Shown here in pieces: positions 1 to 10,094 of a DNA stretch of 37,554 bases. Each line of letters opens with the position of its first letter. Within the stretch, counting starts at the first letter, position 1. A program made the translations under genes and the position numbers. This DNA comes from an uncultured Holophagaceae bacterium (GTDB lineage Bacteria > Acidobacteriota > Holophagae > Holophagales > Holophagaceae). The notes under the pieces are model-generated. The model ran no database searches. It saw nothing but the letters and a program-made list of their open reading frames with translations, and was not told the origin of the DNA. The stretch lies in contig CAIYNT010000326.1 of assembly GCA_903927605.1 (NCBI GenBank), forward strand, positions 1 through 37,554. Reading direction: 5' to 3'.

Positions 1-162
1 CTGCTCCTCTTCGAAGCCGACAGCGCCGCCATGGTCCACGCCAACGACCCCACAGACCTGTTCCCCTACAAGCAGCCCCAGATGAATAAGGTATTCGCAG
101 CGTTCCACAGGATGTTGTCGGCCCGCCGAACTCCCGCGCCCCAGGTCAGGGCACATTCGTAA
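1..162 (+). CDS. C-terminal fragment of an unidentified protein
   Basis: Frame 1 is open from the window edge to a TAA at 160-162, giving the last 53 residues of a gene whose start lies outside the window. The fragment is hydrophilic, with an FPYKQPQMNKVF stretch and a basic tail. I do not recognise the family. It runs in the same direction as the rfb operon that starts 111 bases later, so it could be the last gene of a preceding unit. The 111-base gap before rfbF has a 10-bp GC palindrome at 228-237 and no clear promoter. Confidence 0.55.
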   Translation: MLLFEADSAAMVHANDPTDLFPYKQPQMNKVFAAFHRMLSARRTPAPQVRAHS

Positions 163-273
163 GATCCGTGGGGTGAAGTACAATTGCCCTCACCAGTTCC
201 CGAGCCTATCTATTGTCAAGATTGCCAGGGGATCCCCCCGATAAGAACTCGGGCAAGCCTGAGGAGTGCATGA

Positions 274-1047
274 ATGAAGGTCATGATCCTGGCAGGAGGA
301 CTGGGGACGAGACTCTCGGAAGAGACCATCGTCAAGCCCAAGCCCATGATCGAGATTGGGGGCCAGCCCATCCTCTGGCACATCATGAAGATCTACGCCC
401 ATTACGGGTTCAAGGAATTCCTGGTGGCCCTGGGCTACCGGGGAGAGATGATCAAGGACTACTTCATGCGGTTCCATGCCATGGCCGCGGACCTCACCGT
501 GGACATGGCCAGCGGCCAGAACACGGTTCACGACGGTCAGAAGCTCGATTGGCGGATCCACCTGGTGGATACCGGCGACCAGACTCAGACGGGGGGCCGG
601 GTGAAGCGCCTGGGGGCCTGGCTTGGCGATGACCAGACCTTCCTGCTCACCTATGGCGATGGCGTGGCGGACATAGATATTGATGCCCTGGTAAAATTCC
701 ACCGGGCCCATGGGAAATTGGCCACGGTGTCGGCGGTGCGCCCCCCGGCCCGGTTCGGCGGCCTGCGCATGAAGGGCGACCAGGTGACCCACTTCGCTGA
801 GAAGCCCCAGACAGGGGAAGGCTGGATCAACGGCGGTTTCTTCGTCCTGGATCGCCGCGTGCTCGGCTACATCGAAGGAGATGATCAACCCTGGGAAGGC
901 AGCCCCATGGAACGGCTCACCCGGGAGGGACAGCTCATGGCCTACCGCCATGAAGGGTTCTGGCAGCCCATGGACACCCTTCGGGAGAAGCACTTGCTTG
1001 AACAATGGTGGGCTGCGGATCAGGCCCCCTGGAAGGTATGGCCATGA
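274..1047 (+). CDS. rfbF: Glucose-1-phosphate cytidylyltransferase
   Basis: Makes CDP-glucose from CTP and glucose 1-phosphate, the first step of CDP-3,6-dideoxyhexose synthesis in the cytoplasm. The 257-residue length equals the usual RfbF length. The N-terminus has the nucleotidyltransferase signature LAGGLGTRL (residues 6-14), followed by the [10 protein letters not shown] segment, and a YGDG metal-binding motif near residues 127-130. The ATG at 274 follows GAGGAG at about 261-266. A competing ATG at 270 is out of frame. The stop overlaps the next start as ATGA, so translation is probably coupled. Identification is by recognised family motifs and by the rfbG and rfbH genes that follow in pathway order. 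Confidence 0.95.
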   Translation: MKVMILAGGLGTRLSEETIVKPKPMIEIGGQPILWHIMKIYAHYGFKEFLVALGYRGEMIKDYFMRFHAMAADLTVDMASGQNTVHDGQKLDWRIHLVDTGDQTQTGGRVKRLGAWLGDDQTFLLTYGDGVADIDIDALVKFHRAHGKLATVSAVRPPARFGGLRMKGDQVTHFAEKPQTGEGWINGGFFVLDRRVLGYIEGDDQPWEGSPMERLTREGQLMAYRHEGFWQPMDTLREKHLLEQWWAADQAPWKVWP

Positions 1048-2024
1048 CGGACTGGAAGGGGCGGATCGTCCTTGTCACGGGTGCCACCGGGCTCGTGGGC
1101 TCCTGGCTCAGTCGGCGCCTGCTGGCGGAGGGGGCCCAGGTCGTGGCCCTGGTGCGCGACTGGAACCCCCAGCGGGAACTGATCCGCAGCGGGGATGTGG
1201 CGCGCTGCTCGGTGGTCTCCGGCCGGCTGGAGGACGTCGCTACCCTGGAACGGGCCATCGCTGCCTTCGGGGTCGACACCGTGTTCCACCTCGGGGCCCA
1301 GGCCATCGTGGGCACGGCCCTTCGCAGCCCCTTGGCCACCCTGGAGACCAACCTGCTGGGCACGGCCAACCTGCTGGAGGTCTGCCGCCGCCACCAGGAC
1401 CAGGTGAAGTGCGTGGTGGTCGCCAGTTCGGACAAAGCCTACGGCACGGCCGAGGTGCTGCCCTACACCGAGGCGATGCCACCCATGGGCCGGGCGCCCT
1501 ACGACGTCTCCAAGAGCTGCACGGACCTGCTGGCCCAGTCCTATGCGGCCACCTACAGCCTGCCTGTCACCGTGGCGCGCTGCGGAAACATCTATGGCGG
1601 CGGCGACCTCAACTGGAGCCGCATCGTGCCCGGTACCATCCGCCTGGTGCTGGGGGGGCAGGCGCCCCAGATCCGTTCCGATGGCACCTTCACCCGGGAT
1701 TACATCCACGTGGACGATGTGGTGGATGCCTACCTCGCCCTGGCGAACCGGATCGAGCAGGAAGGTGTGCGCGGCGAAGCCTTCAACTTCAGCCCCGAAG
1801 AGAGGCTCAGCGTGCTTGGGCTCACCTCGCAGATCCTGGAAATCATGCATCGCAAGGACCTGCAGCCCATGATCCTCAACAGCGCCCAGGCCGAGATCAA
1901 GGACCAGTACCTGGATTCATCCAAGGCTCGGCGGGTCCTCGGCTGGCAGCCGAAAGTCCTGTTGCAGGAAGGACTCGAGCGCACCGTGGCCTGGTACCGG
2001 AATTATCTCGGAGCCCAGGCGTGA
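1044..2024 (+). CDS. rfbG: CDP-glucose 4,6-dehydratase (NAD-dependent SDR)
   Basis: Predicted to convert CDP-glucose into CDP-4-keto-6-deoxyglucose using bound NAD. This is an extended short-chain dehydrogenase of 326 residues, with the Rossmann motif GATGLVG at residues 13-19, an ASSDKAYG strand and the catalytic YxxxK (Y153, K157). [12 protein letters not shown] segment resembles the RfbG family. I chose the ATG at 1044 because it forms an ATGA overlap with rfbF and has GGAAGG about seven bases upstream; an upstream ATG at 1005 adds a non-conserved leader. It lies between rfbF and rfbH in pathway order. A related NDP-sugar dehydratase or epimerase is possible from motifs alone, but the context is strong. 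Confidence 0.85.
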   Translation: MTDWKGRIVLVTGATGLVGSWLSRRLLAEGAQVVALVRDWNPQRELIRSGDVARCSVVSGRLEDVATLERAIAAFGVDTVFHLGAQAIVGTALRSPLATLETNLLGTANLLEVCRRHQDQVKCVVVASSDKAYGTAEVLPYTEAMPPMGRAPYDVSKSCTDLLAQSYAATYSLPVTVARCGNIYGGGDLNWSRIVPGTIRLVLGGQAPQIRSDGTFTRDYIHVDDVVDAYLALANRIEQEGVRGEAFNFSPEERLSVLGLTSQILEIMHRKDLQPMILNSAQAEIKDQYLDSSKARRVLGWQPKVLLQEGLERTVAWYRNYLGAQA

Positions 2025-3325
2025 GCGCCGAGGACCTCCGGAAGCAGATCCTCGGGCTGGTGGCCGAGTACTACCACGCCAATTGGCCCCCCCAGCCCTT
2101 TGTGCCCGGCCAGAGTCCCGTACCCGTGAGCGGCAAGGTCTTCGACGAGAAGGACGTCCAGAACCTTGTGGATGCCAGCCTGGACTTCTGGCTCACCACG
2201 GGTCGGTTCGCCCAGACCTTCGAGGAGCGCTTCGCGGCCTTCATGCAGCAGAAGCATTGCCTGCTGGTGAACTCCGGCTCCAGCGCCAACCTGCTGGCCC
2301 TTACGGCATTGACCGCGCCCGAGCTCGGGGTGCGGCGCCTCCAACCCGGCGATGAAGTGATCACCTGCGCCACGGGCTTCCCCACCACCGTCAATCCCAT
2401 CCTTCAGAATCAACTGGTCCCAGTGTTCCTGGATGTCCACATCCCCACCTACAACATGGACGTGAGCCACCTGGAGGAAGCCGTCGGCCCCCGAACGAAG
2501 GCCATCATGCTGGCTCATACACTCGGGAATCCCTTCGACCTCGACGCAGTCATGGCCGTTGCCCGGAAGCATGACCTGTGGGTCATCGAGGACTGCTGCG
2601 ATGCGGTGGGAGCGACCTATCAAGGGAAGATGGTGGGCACATTCGGCGACCTGGCCACCTGCAGTTTCTACCCGGCCCACCACATCACCATGGGCGAGGG
2701 GGGCGCCGTGCTGACCTCAATTCCGCTTCTGAAGAAGCTCGTCGAGAGCTTCCGGGACTGGGGAAGGGACTGCTGGTGCGAGCCGGGCCATGACAACACC
2801 TGCCGCAAGCGCTTCGATTGGCAGCTGGGTGGCCTGCCCCACGGCTACGACCACAAGTACACCTACAGCCACATCGGTTACAACCTCAAGGCAACAGATA
2901 TGCAGGCAGCCGTGGGCGTTTCGCAGCTGGACAAGCTGCCGGGATTCATCGCGAGCCGGAATGCCAACTTCGCCCATCTCCTGGACAGGCTGAGGCCCCT
3001 CGAGGAGCACCTCATCCTGCCGGAATCCCTGCCAGATTCGCACCCCAGCTGGTTTGGCTTCCCCCTCACTCTGCGCGAGGGTGCTCCCGTCACACGCAAC
3101 CAGCTCATACAGCACCTGGAGGACCAGCAAATCGGCACCCGGCTCCTCTTCGGCGGCAACCTGCTGCGGCAGCCGGCCTTTCAAGGCATACCCCACCGCA
3201 TCGTGGGAGGATTAGAGCAGGCTGACCTGGTCATGGATCGAACTTTCTGGCTTGGCGTATGGCCCGGGCTCGATCATCCGAGGCTCGAATTCATGGTCTC
3301 CGCGTTTGCGGATCTTCTGCGATGA
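2021..3325 (+). CDS. rfbH: CDP-4-keto-6-deoxyglucose 3-dehydratase (E1, iron-sulfur, PMP-dependent)
   Basis: Removes the C3 hydroxyl of CDP-4-keto-6-deoxyglucose together with an E3-type reductase, using PMP and a [2Fe-2S] cluster. The fold is that of aspartate aminotransferases, but the PLP lysine is replaced by histidine (H220 in a YPAHH motif), the hallmark of E1. The cluster ligands are present at C193, C251, C253 and C261, exactly the C-X57-C-X-C-X7-C pattern. Length is 434 residues, as expected. The start is GTG at 2021, overlapping the rfbG stop as GTGA. The same frame is open far upstream, but that extension lies over rfbG and is noise. No E3 reductase gene is visible in this window. 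Confidence 0.96.
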   Translation: MSAEDLRKQILGLVAEYYHANWPPQPFVPGQSPVPVSGKVFDEKDVQNLVDASLDFWLTTGRFAQTFEERFAAFMQQKHCLLVNSGSSANLLALTALTAPELGVRRLQPGDEVITCATGFPTTVNPILQNQLVPVFLDVHIPTYNMDVSHLEEAVGPRTKAIMLAHTLGNPFDLDAVMAVARKHDLWVIEDCCDAVGATYQGKMVGTFGDLATCSFYPAHHITMGEGGAVLTSIPLLKKLVESFRDWGRDCWCEPGHDNTCRKRFDWQLGGLPHGYDHKYTYSHIGYNLKATDMQAAVGVSQLDKLPGFIASRNANFAHLLDRLRPLEEHLILPESLPDSHPSWFGFPLTLREGAPVTRNQLIQHLEDQQIGTRLLFGGNLLRQPAFQGIPHRIVGGLEQADLVMDRTFWLGVWPGLDHPRLEFMVSAFADLLR

Positions 3326-4392
3326 AGCCAGACCGGGTACCAAGAAGGAACCCTCTCTCGGCCGATTTGGACTGGGTTCTGGCCAGGCTGGAGCGTCCCC
3401 TCAGCGCACTCCGTGGGCGCCGAATATTCATCACCGGTGGTACCGGATTCATTGGTACCTGGCTTCTGGAATGCCTGGCCTGGGCCAACCAACACATGGA
3501 TCTCAGGGTCTCCGCCCTCATCCTCAGTCGAAATCCGGAGTCATTTCTGGAGAAGAAGCCTCATCTGGCTCTGAATCCAGGCTTCAGGTTCCACCAAGGG
3601 GATGTGCAGCATTTCGACTTCCCGAGCGGCCGCTTTTCTCAGGTGCTTCACCTGGCCGCCACGCCTGCAGAAGCGACCTTCCGCAACGTGGAACCCCTCG
3701 CCAAGCTCGACCTCCAGGAACGAGGGATGCGACGGACCCTTGATTTTGCTCTGCACTGCGGAGCAGAACAGGTCTTCTTCGCGAGTTCGGGCTGTGTGTA
3801 TGGCACCCAACCATGGAGTTTGACCCATATCCCAGAGGATTTTCCCGGTGCACCTGACCCTCTGGAACCAGCGCAGGCCCTGGGACACGGCAAGCGCATG
3901 GCCGAGTTCCTGGGCTCGGCCTATGCCGCCAAGCATGGCCTTGAGGTGAAGATCGCTCGAGGTTTCAGCTTTGTGGGCCCGGGCCTACAGATGGACTTGC
4001 AGTATGCGATCGGCAATTTCATTCTCAATGTCCTGCGCGGAGAGAACATCCAGGTCAGGGGCGATGGCACCCAGCGCCGCTCCTATCTCTATGCAGCCGA
4101 TCTTCTGGTCTGGCTATGGACGATCTTCCTGGAAGGGCGATCCTGTCGGCCATATAACGTGGGATCAGAACTGGACCTCTCCATCAAGGAATTGGCTGAG
4201 ACAGTCGCCCGGACCCTTGGCGCCAAGGGGTCGGTCGAAATTGCCGGCTTCCCCCAGCCTGGGCAGCCATCGGACAGGTACGTTCCCTGCACCCTTCGGG
4301 CTCGCAGTGAACTAGGACTTGAGGAGTACACTGATTTGTCGATAGCCATTGTTAGGACAGCGGAATACTGTGCCCAGCCAGGCCGGTTCTGA
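3322..4392 (+). CDS. NAD-dependent epimerase/dehydratase, probable CDP-3,6-dideoxyhexose-forming step
   Basis: An extended SDR of 356 residues with GGTGFIG at 39-45 and an ASSGCVYG strand at 154-161. It starts at an ATGA overlap with rfbH, so it belongs to the same operon and is a candidate to act on the RfbH product, as paratose, abequose or yersiniose reductases do. One oddity stands out: the catalytic YxxxK reads LGHGK, with leucine at position 187 where tyrosine is expected and lysine at 191. If the alignment is right, classical 4-keto reduction chemistry would be impaired and the protein may do something else. The ATG at 3259 in the same frame is rejected because it lies inside rfbH and adds non-conserved sequence. 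Confidence 0.8.
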   Translation: MKPDRVPRRNPLSADLDWVLARLERPLSALRGRRIFITGGTGFIGTWLLECLAWANQHMDLRVSALILSRNPESFLEKKPHLALNPGFRFHQGDVQHFDFPSGRFSQVLHLAATPAEATFRNVEPLAKLDLQERGMRRTLDFALHCGAEQVFFASSGCVYGTQPWSLTHIPEDFPGAPDPLEPAQALGHGKRMAEFLGSAYAAKHGLEVKIARGFSFVGPGLQMDLQYAIGNFILNVLRGENIQVRGDGTQRRSYLYAADLLVWLWTIFLEGRSCRPYNVGSELDLSIKELAETVARTLGAKGSVEIAGFPQPGQPSDRYVPCTLRARSELGLEEYTDLSIAIVRTAEYCAQPGRF

Positions 4393-4423
4393 TCCAACTC
4401 AAGCAGGAACTGGGGGGTAGCTC

Positions 4424-5509
4424 ATGTTGGACCAGGATAAGAAGCACTTGGAAGGCGACAAGCGGCGGAAGCTCCAGCATGAGAAGCCCTACGTCTACGA
4501 CAAGATCATGAAGTTCGAGGAGAAGCTGAAGCGCGGCGAGAGCATCGCCATCATTCAGTTCCAATACAACTACGCCTGCAACTTCCTGTGCGACCACTGC
4601 TCCATTAAGGGCTTCCAGGGCAAGCAGGACAAGCCTTCCTTCACCATCGAGGACGTCAGGAACCTCTCCCGGCAGGCCGATGAGTTGGGCCTGGCCCGCT
4701 TCGTCATCACGGGTGGTGAGCCCCTGGTCTTCAAGGATTTCGACGAGCTGGTGGCGGCCATCGATCCCCAGAAGTTCTACATCAACTGCGATACCAACGG
4801 CTGGTTCCTGGATGATGCCAGGGCCCGGCACCTGAAGGCGATCGGCGTGGACCGCATCCAGCTGAGCATCGACAGCCTGGACGCGGAGGCCCACGATGCG
4901 TTTCGGAAGGCCCCGGGCTCCTATGACCGGGCCATCCGGGCCATCGAGGCCTCCCAAAAGGCGGGGCTGGATATCTTCATTCAGACCGTGGTGACCAAGC
5001 AGCGGCTTCACTCGGAGGAGTTCGTCCGCTTCGTCGAATACTTCAATGGCCGGGGCATCAACGTTTTTGTCACCTATGCGAAGCCCGTGGGGGCCTGGGA
5101 GGGCAACACGGATGTGATCGTGGATCGGGATGACATGGACTACATGCGAGAACTGGAGAAGAAGTACAACCTGTGCACGCACCTTTCACCCGCCTATGGA
5201 ATCGACATGGGCTGCATCGCGGTGAAGGGCATGATCTCCGTGACCCAGTACGGCGATGTGCTGCCCTGCCCCTACATGCACACCTCCATCGGCAATGTCT
5301 TCCAGGAGCCGCTGAAGGACATCATCCAGCGGGGCTTCGACATCAAGTACTTCGGCGAGTACCAGGACACCTGCCTGATCGCTGAGGACAAGGATTTCAT
5401 CGTCAATTACATCGAGAACCGCATCTACGGGAAGCCTCTCCCTGTTCCCAGCTCCGAGGTCTTCACCGAAGCCGATCGTACCCAACGGAAGTTCAACGAA
5501 GACCTGTGA
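4424..5509 (+). CDS. Radical SAM protein, glycan-cluster type
   Basis: A 361-residue radical SAM enzyme. The CxxxCxxC motif for the [4Fe-4S] cluster is C52, C56, C59 (CNFLCDHC), followed by an FVITGGEPL strand (the SAM-contacting GGEP motif). The C-terminal third has a GDVLPCPYMHTSIGN segment like the start of SPASM/Twitch regions, with few further cysteines, so a full SPASM cluster is uncertain. The start has GGGGGG about ten bases upstream. It is the first of four radical SAM genes in the next 8 kb. No small precursor peptide is seen beside it, so a sugar or lipid-linked glycan substrate is more likely than a RiPP, but the substrate is unknown. Confidence 0.9.
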   Translation: MLDQDKKHLEGDKRRKLQHEKPYVYDKIMKFEEKLKRGESIAIIQFQYNYACNFLCDHCSIKGFQGKQDKPSFTIEDVRNLSRQADELGLARFVITGGEPLVFKDFDELVAAIDPQKFYINCDTNGWFLDDARARHLKAIGVDRIQLSIDSLDAEAHDAFRKAPGSYDRAIRAIEASQKAGLDIFIQTVVTKQRLHSEEFVRFVEYFNGRGINVFVTYAKPVGAWEGNTDVIVDRDDMDYMRELEKKYNLCTHLSPAYGIDMGCIAVKGMISVTQYGDVLPCPYMHTSIGNVFQEPLKDIIQRGFDIKYFGEYQDTCLIAEDKDFIVNYIENRIYGKPLPVPSSEVFTEADRTQRKFNEDL

Positions 5510-5519
5510 GTGGGATCCC

Positions 5520-6566
5520 ATGAAGGCCATCAACGTCAATGGACAAGCCCCTGGCGGCACGAGGACCCGGCTGGCGGAGGTCCTGCCCCTGGACACGCCC
5601 TACGTGGTCCAGATCTTCCCCATCTATGCCTGCAATTTCCGGTGCAGCTACTGCGTCTTTTCCACCGAGATGGAGCAGCGGAGCTTCATCTCGGACAAAG
5701 TGGTCATGGAGATGGCGCTCTACAAGAAATGCATCGACGGCTTTCGCCGGTTTCCTCACAAGCTGAAGACCCTTCGTTTCGTGGGCATGGGAGAGCCCCT
5801 GCTCCACCGGGGTCTGCCGGAGATGGTGGCCTATGCGACCGAAGCGGGTGTGGCAGAGCGAACCGAGATCCTCACCAACGCCTCGCTCCTCACGCCAGCC
5901 CTTTCCGACGCGTTGATCTCAGCGGGGCTTTCGCGGCTGTCCATCTCCCTGCAGGGAATGAGCGCGGTGAAGTACAAGGAGATCTGTGGTGCGACCATTG
6001 ATTTCGACGAACTGGTGAGCAACATCCGGTATTTCTACGAGTACAAAGGCCGCTGCCAGCTCTACATCAAGATTATCGATTGCGCCCTTGATGGAGAGAA
6101 GGAAGAAGAGGCTTTCTACCACCGCTTCGGGGACATCTGCGATCTCATCTCCATCGAGCATGCGGGTCCCATCTTCCCCTTCGTGGATTACACCGGTGTG
6201 CTGGAGAAGTCCGACCGGACTCTGACCCAGTTCGGGCGCACGCCAGTAGAAGCCAAAGTGTGCCCCCAGCCCTTCTTCACCTTCCAGATCAATCCCGATG
6301 GCAAGGTGGTGCCCTGCTATTCCATCGTCTATCCCGAAATCCTCGGGGACTGCAACACCGAATCCGTCCTGGATATCTGGAACGGTGAAGCCTTCCAGGC
6401 CTTCCGAAGATCCATGCTCCTCAAGGGTAAGGACTGTTGCACGGTCTGCCGTGAGTGCGAGATCAACGCCCATCGCTGCTTTGAGGAAGATTCCTTAGAC
6501 GATGAGGCCCAACGCCTAATACCTCTTTTCCCCCTTCACCCTATTCCAACGAGCCCTGAAGGGTAG
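5520..6566 (+). CDS. Radical SAM/SPASM-type protein
   Basis: A 348-residue radical SAM enzyme with C38, C42, C45 (CNFRCSYC), a GMGEPL motif, and a C-terminal segment with NPDGKVVPC and a cysteine set ending CCTVCRECEINAHRC, typical of a SPASM auxiliary cluster domain. It begins ten bases after the previous radical SAM gene, so the two are probably co-transcribed. It is clearly related to the gene at 7237: both start with an LxTPxVV stretch, share the GxGxPLL layout and have a similar charged EEAF segment near residue 195. The GT2::SDR pseudogene lies between them. The substrate is unknown. Confidence 0.9.
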   Translation: MKAINVNGQAPGGTRTRLAEVLPLDTPYVVQIFPIYACNFRCSYCVFSTEMEQRSFISDKVVMEMALYKKCIDGFRRFPHKLKTLRFVGMGEPLLHRGLPEMVAYATEAGVAERTEILTNASLLTPALSDALISAGLSRLSISLQGMSAVKYKEICGATIDFDELVSNIRYFYEYKGRCQLYIKIIDCALDGEKEEEAFYHRFGDICDLISIEHAGPIFPFVDYTGVLEKSDRTLTQFGRTPVEAKVCPQPFFTFQINPDGKVVPCYSIVYPEILGDCNTESVLDIWNGEAFQAFRRSMLLKGKDCCTVCRECEINAHRCFEEDSLDDEAQRLIPLFPLHPIPTSPEG

Positions 6567-6568
6567 CC

Positions 6569-7213
6569 ATGAGTCTGAAGCCCGATCTTCGCCATCACAC
6601 CATGCACATGGTTAGCATCATCCTGTTCAACTACAACTATGGCCGCAACCTGCGCCAGTGCCTGGAAAGTGTCTTTGCGCATCCGAGCTTCTACAATTCC
6701 TGGAGCTACTTCCATCGTGCGTCCCCCGGGGCGGCTTCGCGTTCAACGATGCAGGGATTTCGCTCCCACATCCCCATGGGGTCTGGAAGGTCACTGCCGA
6801 GGACTATCTCTCCACGTTTACCATCAATACCGTGGCCCCAGTCCTGATCTGCCCGGCAGGGGTACCGGGCATCCAGAGTCGCGCCTTCGGGAGGATCGTC
6901 CACATGACGAGCAGCATGCAGGGCCAGATGGCGGCAGGGTCTATGCCTGCAGCAAGGCTGCCCTGGACAAGCTTTTCCATGAACTCGCGATGCAAACCAC
7001 CGGAACCGGGGGTATTGTCAGCCTCACGGACCCTGGGTGGCTGCGACGGATATGGGGGGGCCCTCGGGCGGCCCTGCACAACCCCAAAAGCGCGCTGTCC
7101 GGGGTGCTGCTGGGGCCCTTCTGGATGCCAATGTCAATGGCCACTTCTTTTCGGCCCAGGACTATGCGGGCCTCGGCCTGGCCTGGGCCCCAGGAAATGC
7201 GAGCCAAGGCATG
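6569..7213 (+). pseudogene. Decayed GT2-SDR fusion remnant
   Basis: An ATG at 6569 opens a frame that encodes the start of a family 2 glycosyltransferase (MVSIILFNYNYGRNLRQCLE). After about 48 codons (near 6712-6735) the similarity jumps, in another frame, to the middle of a short-chain dehydrogenase: NDAG, INTVAPV, then YACSKAALDK in a second frame from about 6935, and ALLDANVNG-HFFSAQDYAG in a third from about 7110. These pieces match in order the intact SDR at 10.1-11.2 kb. The SDR cofactor-binding N-terminus and most of the GT2 are missing. This looks like a deletion that joined two adjacent genes, followed by several frameshifts. No single frame gives a working protein. Confidence 0.85.
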
Positions 7214-7236
7214 AATCTGGCGTGTAAGGAGATTCC

Positions 7237-8253
7237 ATGAAGAGCCACGAACTCTCCCAGATCAGCCACAAGCGCATTGAGCTGCACGAGGCCGTGCCCC
7301 TGTCCACGCCGCTCGTGGTGTACATCGAACCATCGGGCTACTGCAACCTCAAGTGCGGCTTCTGTCCCGTGGGCATCGAAGGGGATCAACTCAAGAAGGC
7401 CCTCATGTCCTACGAGCTCTTCGTGAAGCTCATCGATGACCTGGCAGCGTTCCCCTCGAAGGTGAAGCTGCTGCGCATATGCGGAAATGGCGACCCCCTA
7501 TTAAACAAGGACCTGGTACCGATGCTGCGATACGCCCGGGAGAGGGGTTTCGCCGAACGCATCGAGATGCTCAGCAATGGCCTCCTGCTCAACGAGGATC
7601 TCATTCGCCAACTGCCCAAGGTCCTTGACCGCCTGATCATTTCCATTGAGGGATTGAATGCCGCAGACTACCTGGAGACCTGCGGCACCAGAATGGACTT
7701 CGAGGCCTTCACGAACAAGTTGCACGCCCTCTACCAGACCCGGGACGCCTGCAGGATCCACCTCAAGATCCATCACGGCGCCATCAAGAGCGAAGGCGAT
7801 GAGGAGGCCTTCAGGACCCTTGTTGAGCCCTGCAGCGACGAGCACTACATCGAGAAACTGGTGCCCATGTGGCCAGAACTGGATTCCGAGCTTTTTAGCC
7901 ATGAATTCAGATGGGAAAACGCCCCTATCAAATCGCGCCAGGTTTGCGCCCAGATCTTCAAGGGCCTGCAGGTGCAGGCCGACGGCGAGGTCGTGCCCTG
8001 CTGCGTGGACTGGAAGCGCGTGAACCTTCTAGGCGATCTCCACCACCATTCGCTATCCGAGATCTGGAAAGGCGATCGATTGAAGCGACTCCAGATCCAG
8101 CACTTGTCTGGCCGCAAGCCCGAATTGAACCCCTGTCAGAACTGCACCATGAACGACTATTGCGAATACGATGATCTTGATGAACACGCCGAATTATGTC
8201 TGCAAAGGTTGCAGTATGAACTTGACCCGTCAAAGTTCCAACAAAAGCAATAG
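7237..8253 (+). CDS. Radical SAM/SPASM-type protein
   Basis: A 338-residue radical SAM enzyme with C36, C40, C43 (CNLKCGFC), a CGNGDPLL motif and a C-terminal cysteine-rich SPASM-like part (VPCCVDW, then NPCQNCTMNDYC). A strong ribosome binding site, AAGGAG, ends about five bases before the ATG. It is a paralogue of the gene at 5520. It is the last gene before a 253-base AT-richer gap. The order radical SAM, GT2, SDR, radical SAM is repeated downstream with intact genes, which suggests that the whole block was duplicated. Confidence 0.9.
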   Translation: MKSHELSQISHKRIELHEAVPLSTPLVVYIEPSGYCNLKCGFCPVGIEGDQLKKALMSYELFVKLIDDLAAFPSKVKLLRICGNGDPLLNKDLVPMLRYARERGFAERIEMLSNGLLLNEDLIRQLPKVLDRLIISIEGLNAADYLETCGTRMDFEAFTNKLHALYQTRDACRIHLKIHHGAIKSEGDEEAFRTLVEPCSDEHYIEKLVPMWPELDSELFSHEFRWENAPIKSRQVCAQIFKGLQVQADGEVVPCCVDWKRVNLLGDLHHHSLSEIWKGDRLKRLQIQHLSGRKPELNPCQNCTMNDYCEYDDLDEHAELCLQRLQYELDPSKFQQKQ

Positions 8254-8506
8254 CACTTATTTAAGGAAATAAATGGACAATTCGAAACACCAAATTTGTA
8301 TGGATACCCCCTCGATATCCGGCATCCCTTCGTTTCATTCCGTACGAGGGTGAATTGTTGGAGGAGCGCAGAAAGCCTGCGACCTTCTGCCTTGATGCTG
8401 CCTGGGTGGGTGAATGGGCTAGCCACGAATGATGTCCTGACAATTCCTACGGATCCCAGGACTTTTATCGCCGATACCTTCCCGGATTTTGCAAGGAGTG
8501 TGAAAA
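8254..8506 (+). other. AT-richer spacer with a possible 26-codon reading frame
   Basis: No convincing gene. AAGGA five bases upstream of an ATG at 8273 could allow translation of a 26-residue peptide that stops at 8351-8353. Another frame is open for about 54 codons to a TGA in the same stretch. Neither resembles a family I know, and both may be remnants of a decayed gene. Base composition drops here and stays low to about 15.3 kb, so this may be a boundary of an acquired segment. A clear AAGGAG at 8493-8498 belongs to the next gene. Confidence 0.4.
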
Positions 8507-10009
8507 ATGAAGCAGCCCATAATGGCAGACCAGGAAAACCCAATTGTTTCAGTACTAATCTATAACTATGAGGGAAAACATCTCGAAGAATGCTTCGAGT
8601 CGATTGCCGGACAGTCAACACTGAACAACATCGAGATCATCTTTATTGACGATTCCACCTCTGACGGGTCGTGGGACATCGGGAGTAAGTTCTGCGCTAG
8701 ATATCCTGGCGTGGTCACCCTGACTCGAAACAAAAAGTGCCTCGGGCCGCGGTATAATCTTGAAAACGCGCTGCGCATGGCCCGAGGGAAATATTCCGTT
8801 TGTCTGACTTCTGACGTTTTATTTGATCCAGAGTATGCTGAAAAATGTATAAGAAAAATGGAGGCGGATCCGTTTACCGAATTTGCCTATGTGCTTAGAA
8901 CTGAATTTGCCCATGTGCCAAGTACGGTTGACACTTCCGAACCTCTCCCGAGCATTAACAAATATCCCCTGGTGAGTGTTCTTATTTTCAACTACAACTA
9001 CGGGTGCTATCTTAGGGAATGCCTTGATAGTGTCGTAATGCAGAACTATGACAACCTTGAAATTTGTTTTTCGGACAATGCGTCGAGTGATGAGTCGTGG
9101 GATATAGCGCTGGAGTATGCAAGAAAATATCCGGGCATGATGTACATGACCCGAAATCGCATCAATTTCGGAAGTGATGCAAACTTCAGTAATTGCCTGT
9201 TTCACTCCCACGGCAAGTATTATGTCGAACTCTGCTCCGATGATGCCTTCGCACAGGGATATATTGAAAGATGTGTATCCGCGCTTGAGGCCAATCCAAA
9301 CGCCGGATTTGCCTTGGTGCATAGAACCATCATCGATGAGGAAGGTAAGAAGGAAGAAGAACCCCCCTTCTACAACCAGTCATGTGTCATTCCCGGACCT
9401 GAGCAGGCGGCTGTCTACATGATGGCGGCGGTCAACCCGAGCATTTCGCAGGTGATGTACCGCAGGAAGGTCACGTATGGGCGAGGCGGCGCCTCGAGCC
9501 TGGCTAGCAGATGGTATGGCACCAGGCTCCAAGACTTCCGCATTAGCTGCGAATTCCCCATTGTATATATCAAGGAACCACTTCTCTTGCATCGGGTCCA
9601 TTCGCGAAGCGACTCGTTATTTGCCTCCTCCAACCTGCTTGAAATCGTGGGCCCATATTTACTCGTTTATCAATTTGCCGATATTGCATCGACGTTTGTC
9701 CATTCAAAAGTCACTGAACGTCTGCCGCAGGCGGTGGACAAACTGGCCACCCTGAGTCTGCGCTATAGTGCACGTGCACTGTGTCTTGGTGATGAAACGA
9801 ACGGTTTCAAGTATTTTCATATGGCTGCGGCGTTAAACGTGGCTATCGTCAACGACGAAATTTTTTTCAAACTGCAAGAGTACTGGGAAGCAGACGCTGG
9901 CGGCAAACAAAGGATTGTTGAGTTACTGAAATCTTCAGCAAACGTGATTGCTAGAAATGTTTCATATGATCCGCCGGTAGGAAGCGTGCCATTGGCCTGC
10001 ATCCTCTAA
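8507..10009 (+). CDS. Family 2 glycosyltransferase with two GT-A domains
   Basis: A 500-residue protein with two consecutive GT2-like regions. The first (residues about 13-140) begins VSVLIYNYEGKHLEECFES but has TSD where a DxD is expected and appears cut short. The second (about 158-370) begins VSVLIFNYNYGCYLRECLDS and has an LCSDDAF motif that can serve as the metal-binding DxD. An unrecognised helical region follows. The first domain may be a degenerate duplicate. The ATG at 8507 follows AAGGAG at 8493-8498. The second domain is very close to the GT2 remnant in the pseudogene at 6569. The sugar donor cannot be told from sequence. Confidence 0.88.
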   Translation: MKQPIMADQENPIVSVLIYNYEGKHLEECFESIAGQSTLNNIEIIFIDDSTSDGSWDIGSKFCARYPGVVTLTRNKKCLGPRYNLENALRMARGKYSVCLTSDVLFDPEYAEKCIRKMEADPFTEFAYVLRTEFAHVPSTVDTSEPLPSINKYPLVSVLIFNYNYGCYLRECLDSVVMQNYDNLEICFSDNASSDESWDIALEYARKYPGMMYMTRNRINFGSDANFSNCLFHSHGKYYVELCSDDAFAQGYIERCVSALEANPNAGFALVHRTIIDEEGKKEEEPPFYNQSCVIPGPEQAAVYMMAAVNPSISQVMYRRKVTYGRGGASSLASRWYGTRLQDFRISCEFPIVYIKEPLLLHRVHSRSDSLFASSNLLEIVGPYLLVYQFADIASTFVHSKVTERLPQAVDKLATLSLRYSARALCLGDETNGFKYFHMAAALNVAIVNDEIFFKLQEYWEADAGGKQRIVELLKSSANVIARNVSYDPPVGSVPLACIL

Positions 10010-10094
10010 ATCTCTGACGCCAAGGGAAAGGTGGTCTGCCATTCACGAAGATTCGCTCGACTCCTTAAAGAATGCTGTCGCAAAAGCCGATCGG

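Noticed and set aside
213..245. Sigma-70 promoter upstream of rfbF (TTGTCA and CGATAA)
   Set aside because: The spacer of about 20-21 bases is too long.
881..2020. Long upstream extension of the rfbH frame (total 814 codons)
   Set aside because: It lies over rfbF and rfbG in another frame, is proline/glycine/arginine-rich noise, and the RfbH family starts at 2021.
6569..6847. 92-codon intact small gene
   Set aside because: Only its first half resembles a GT2; the rest is out-of-frame SDR sequence, so it is treated as part of the pseudogene.
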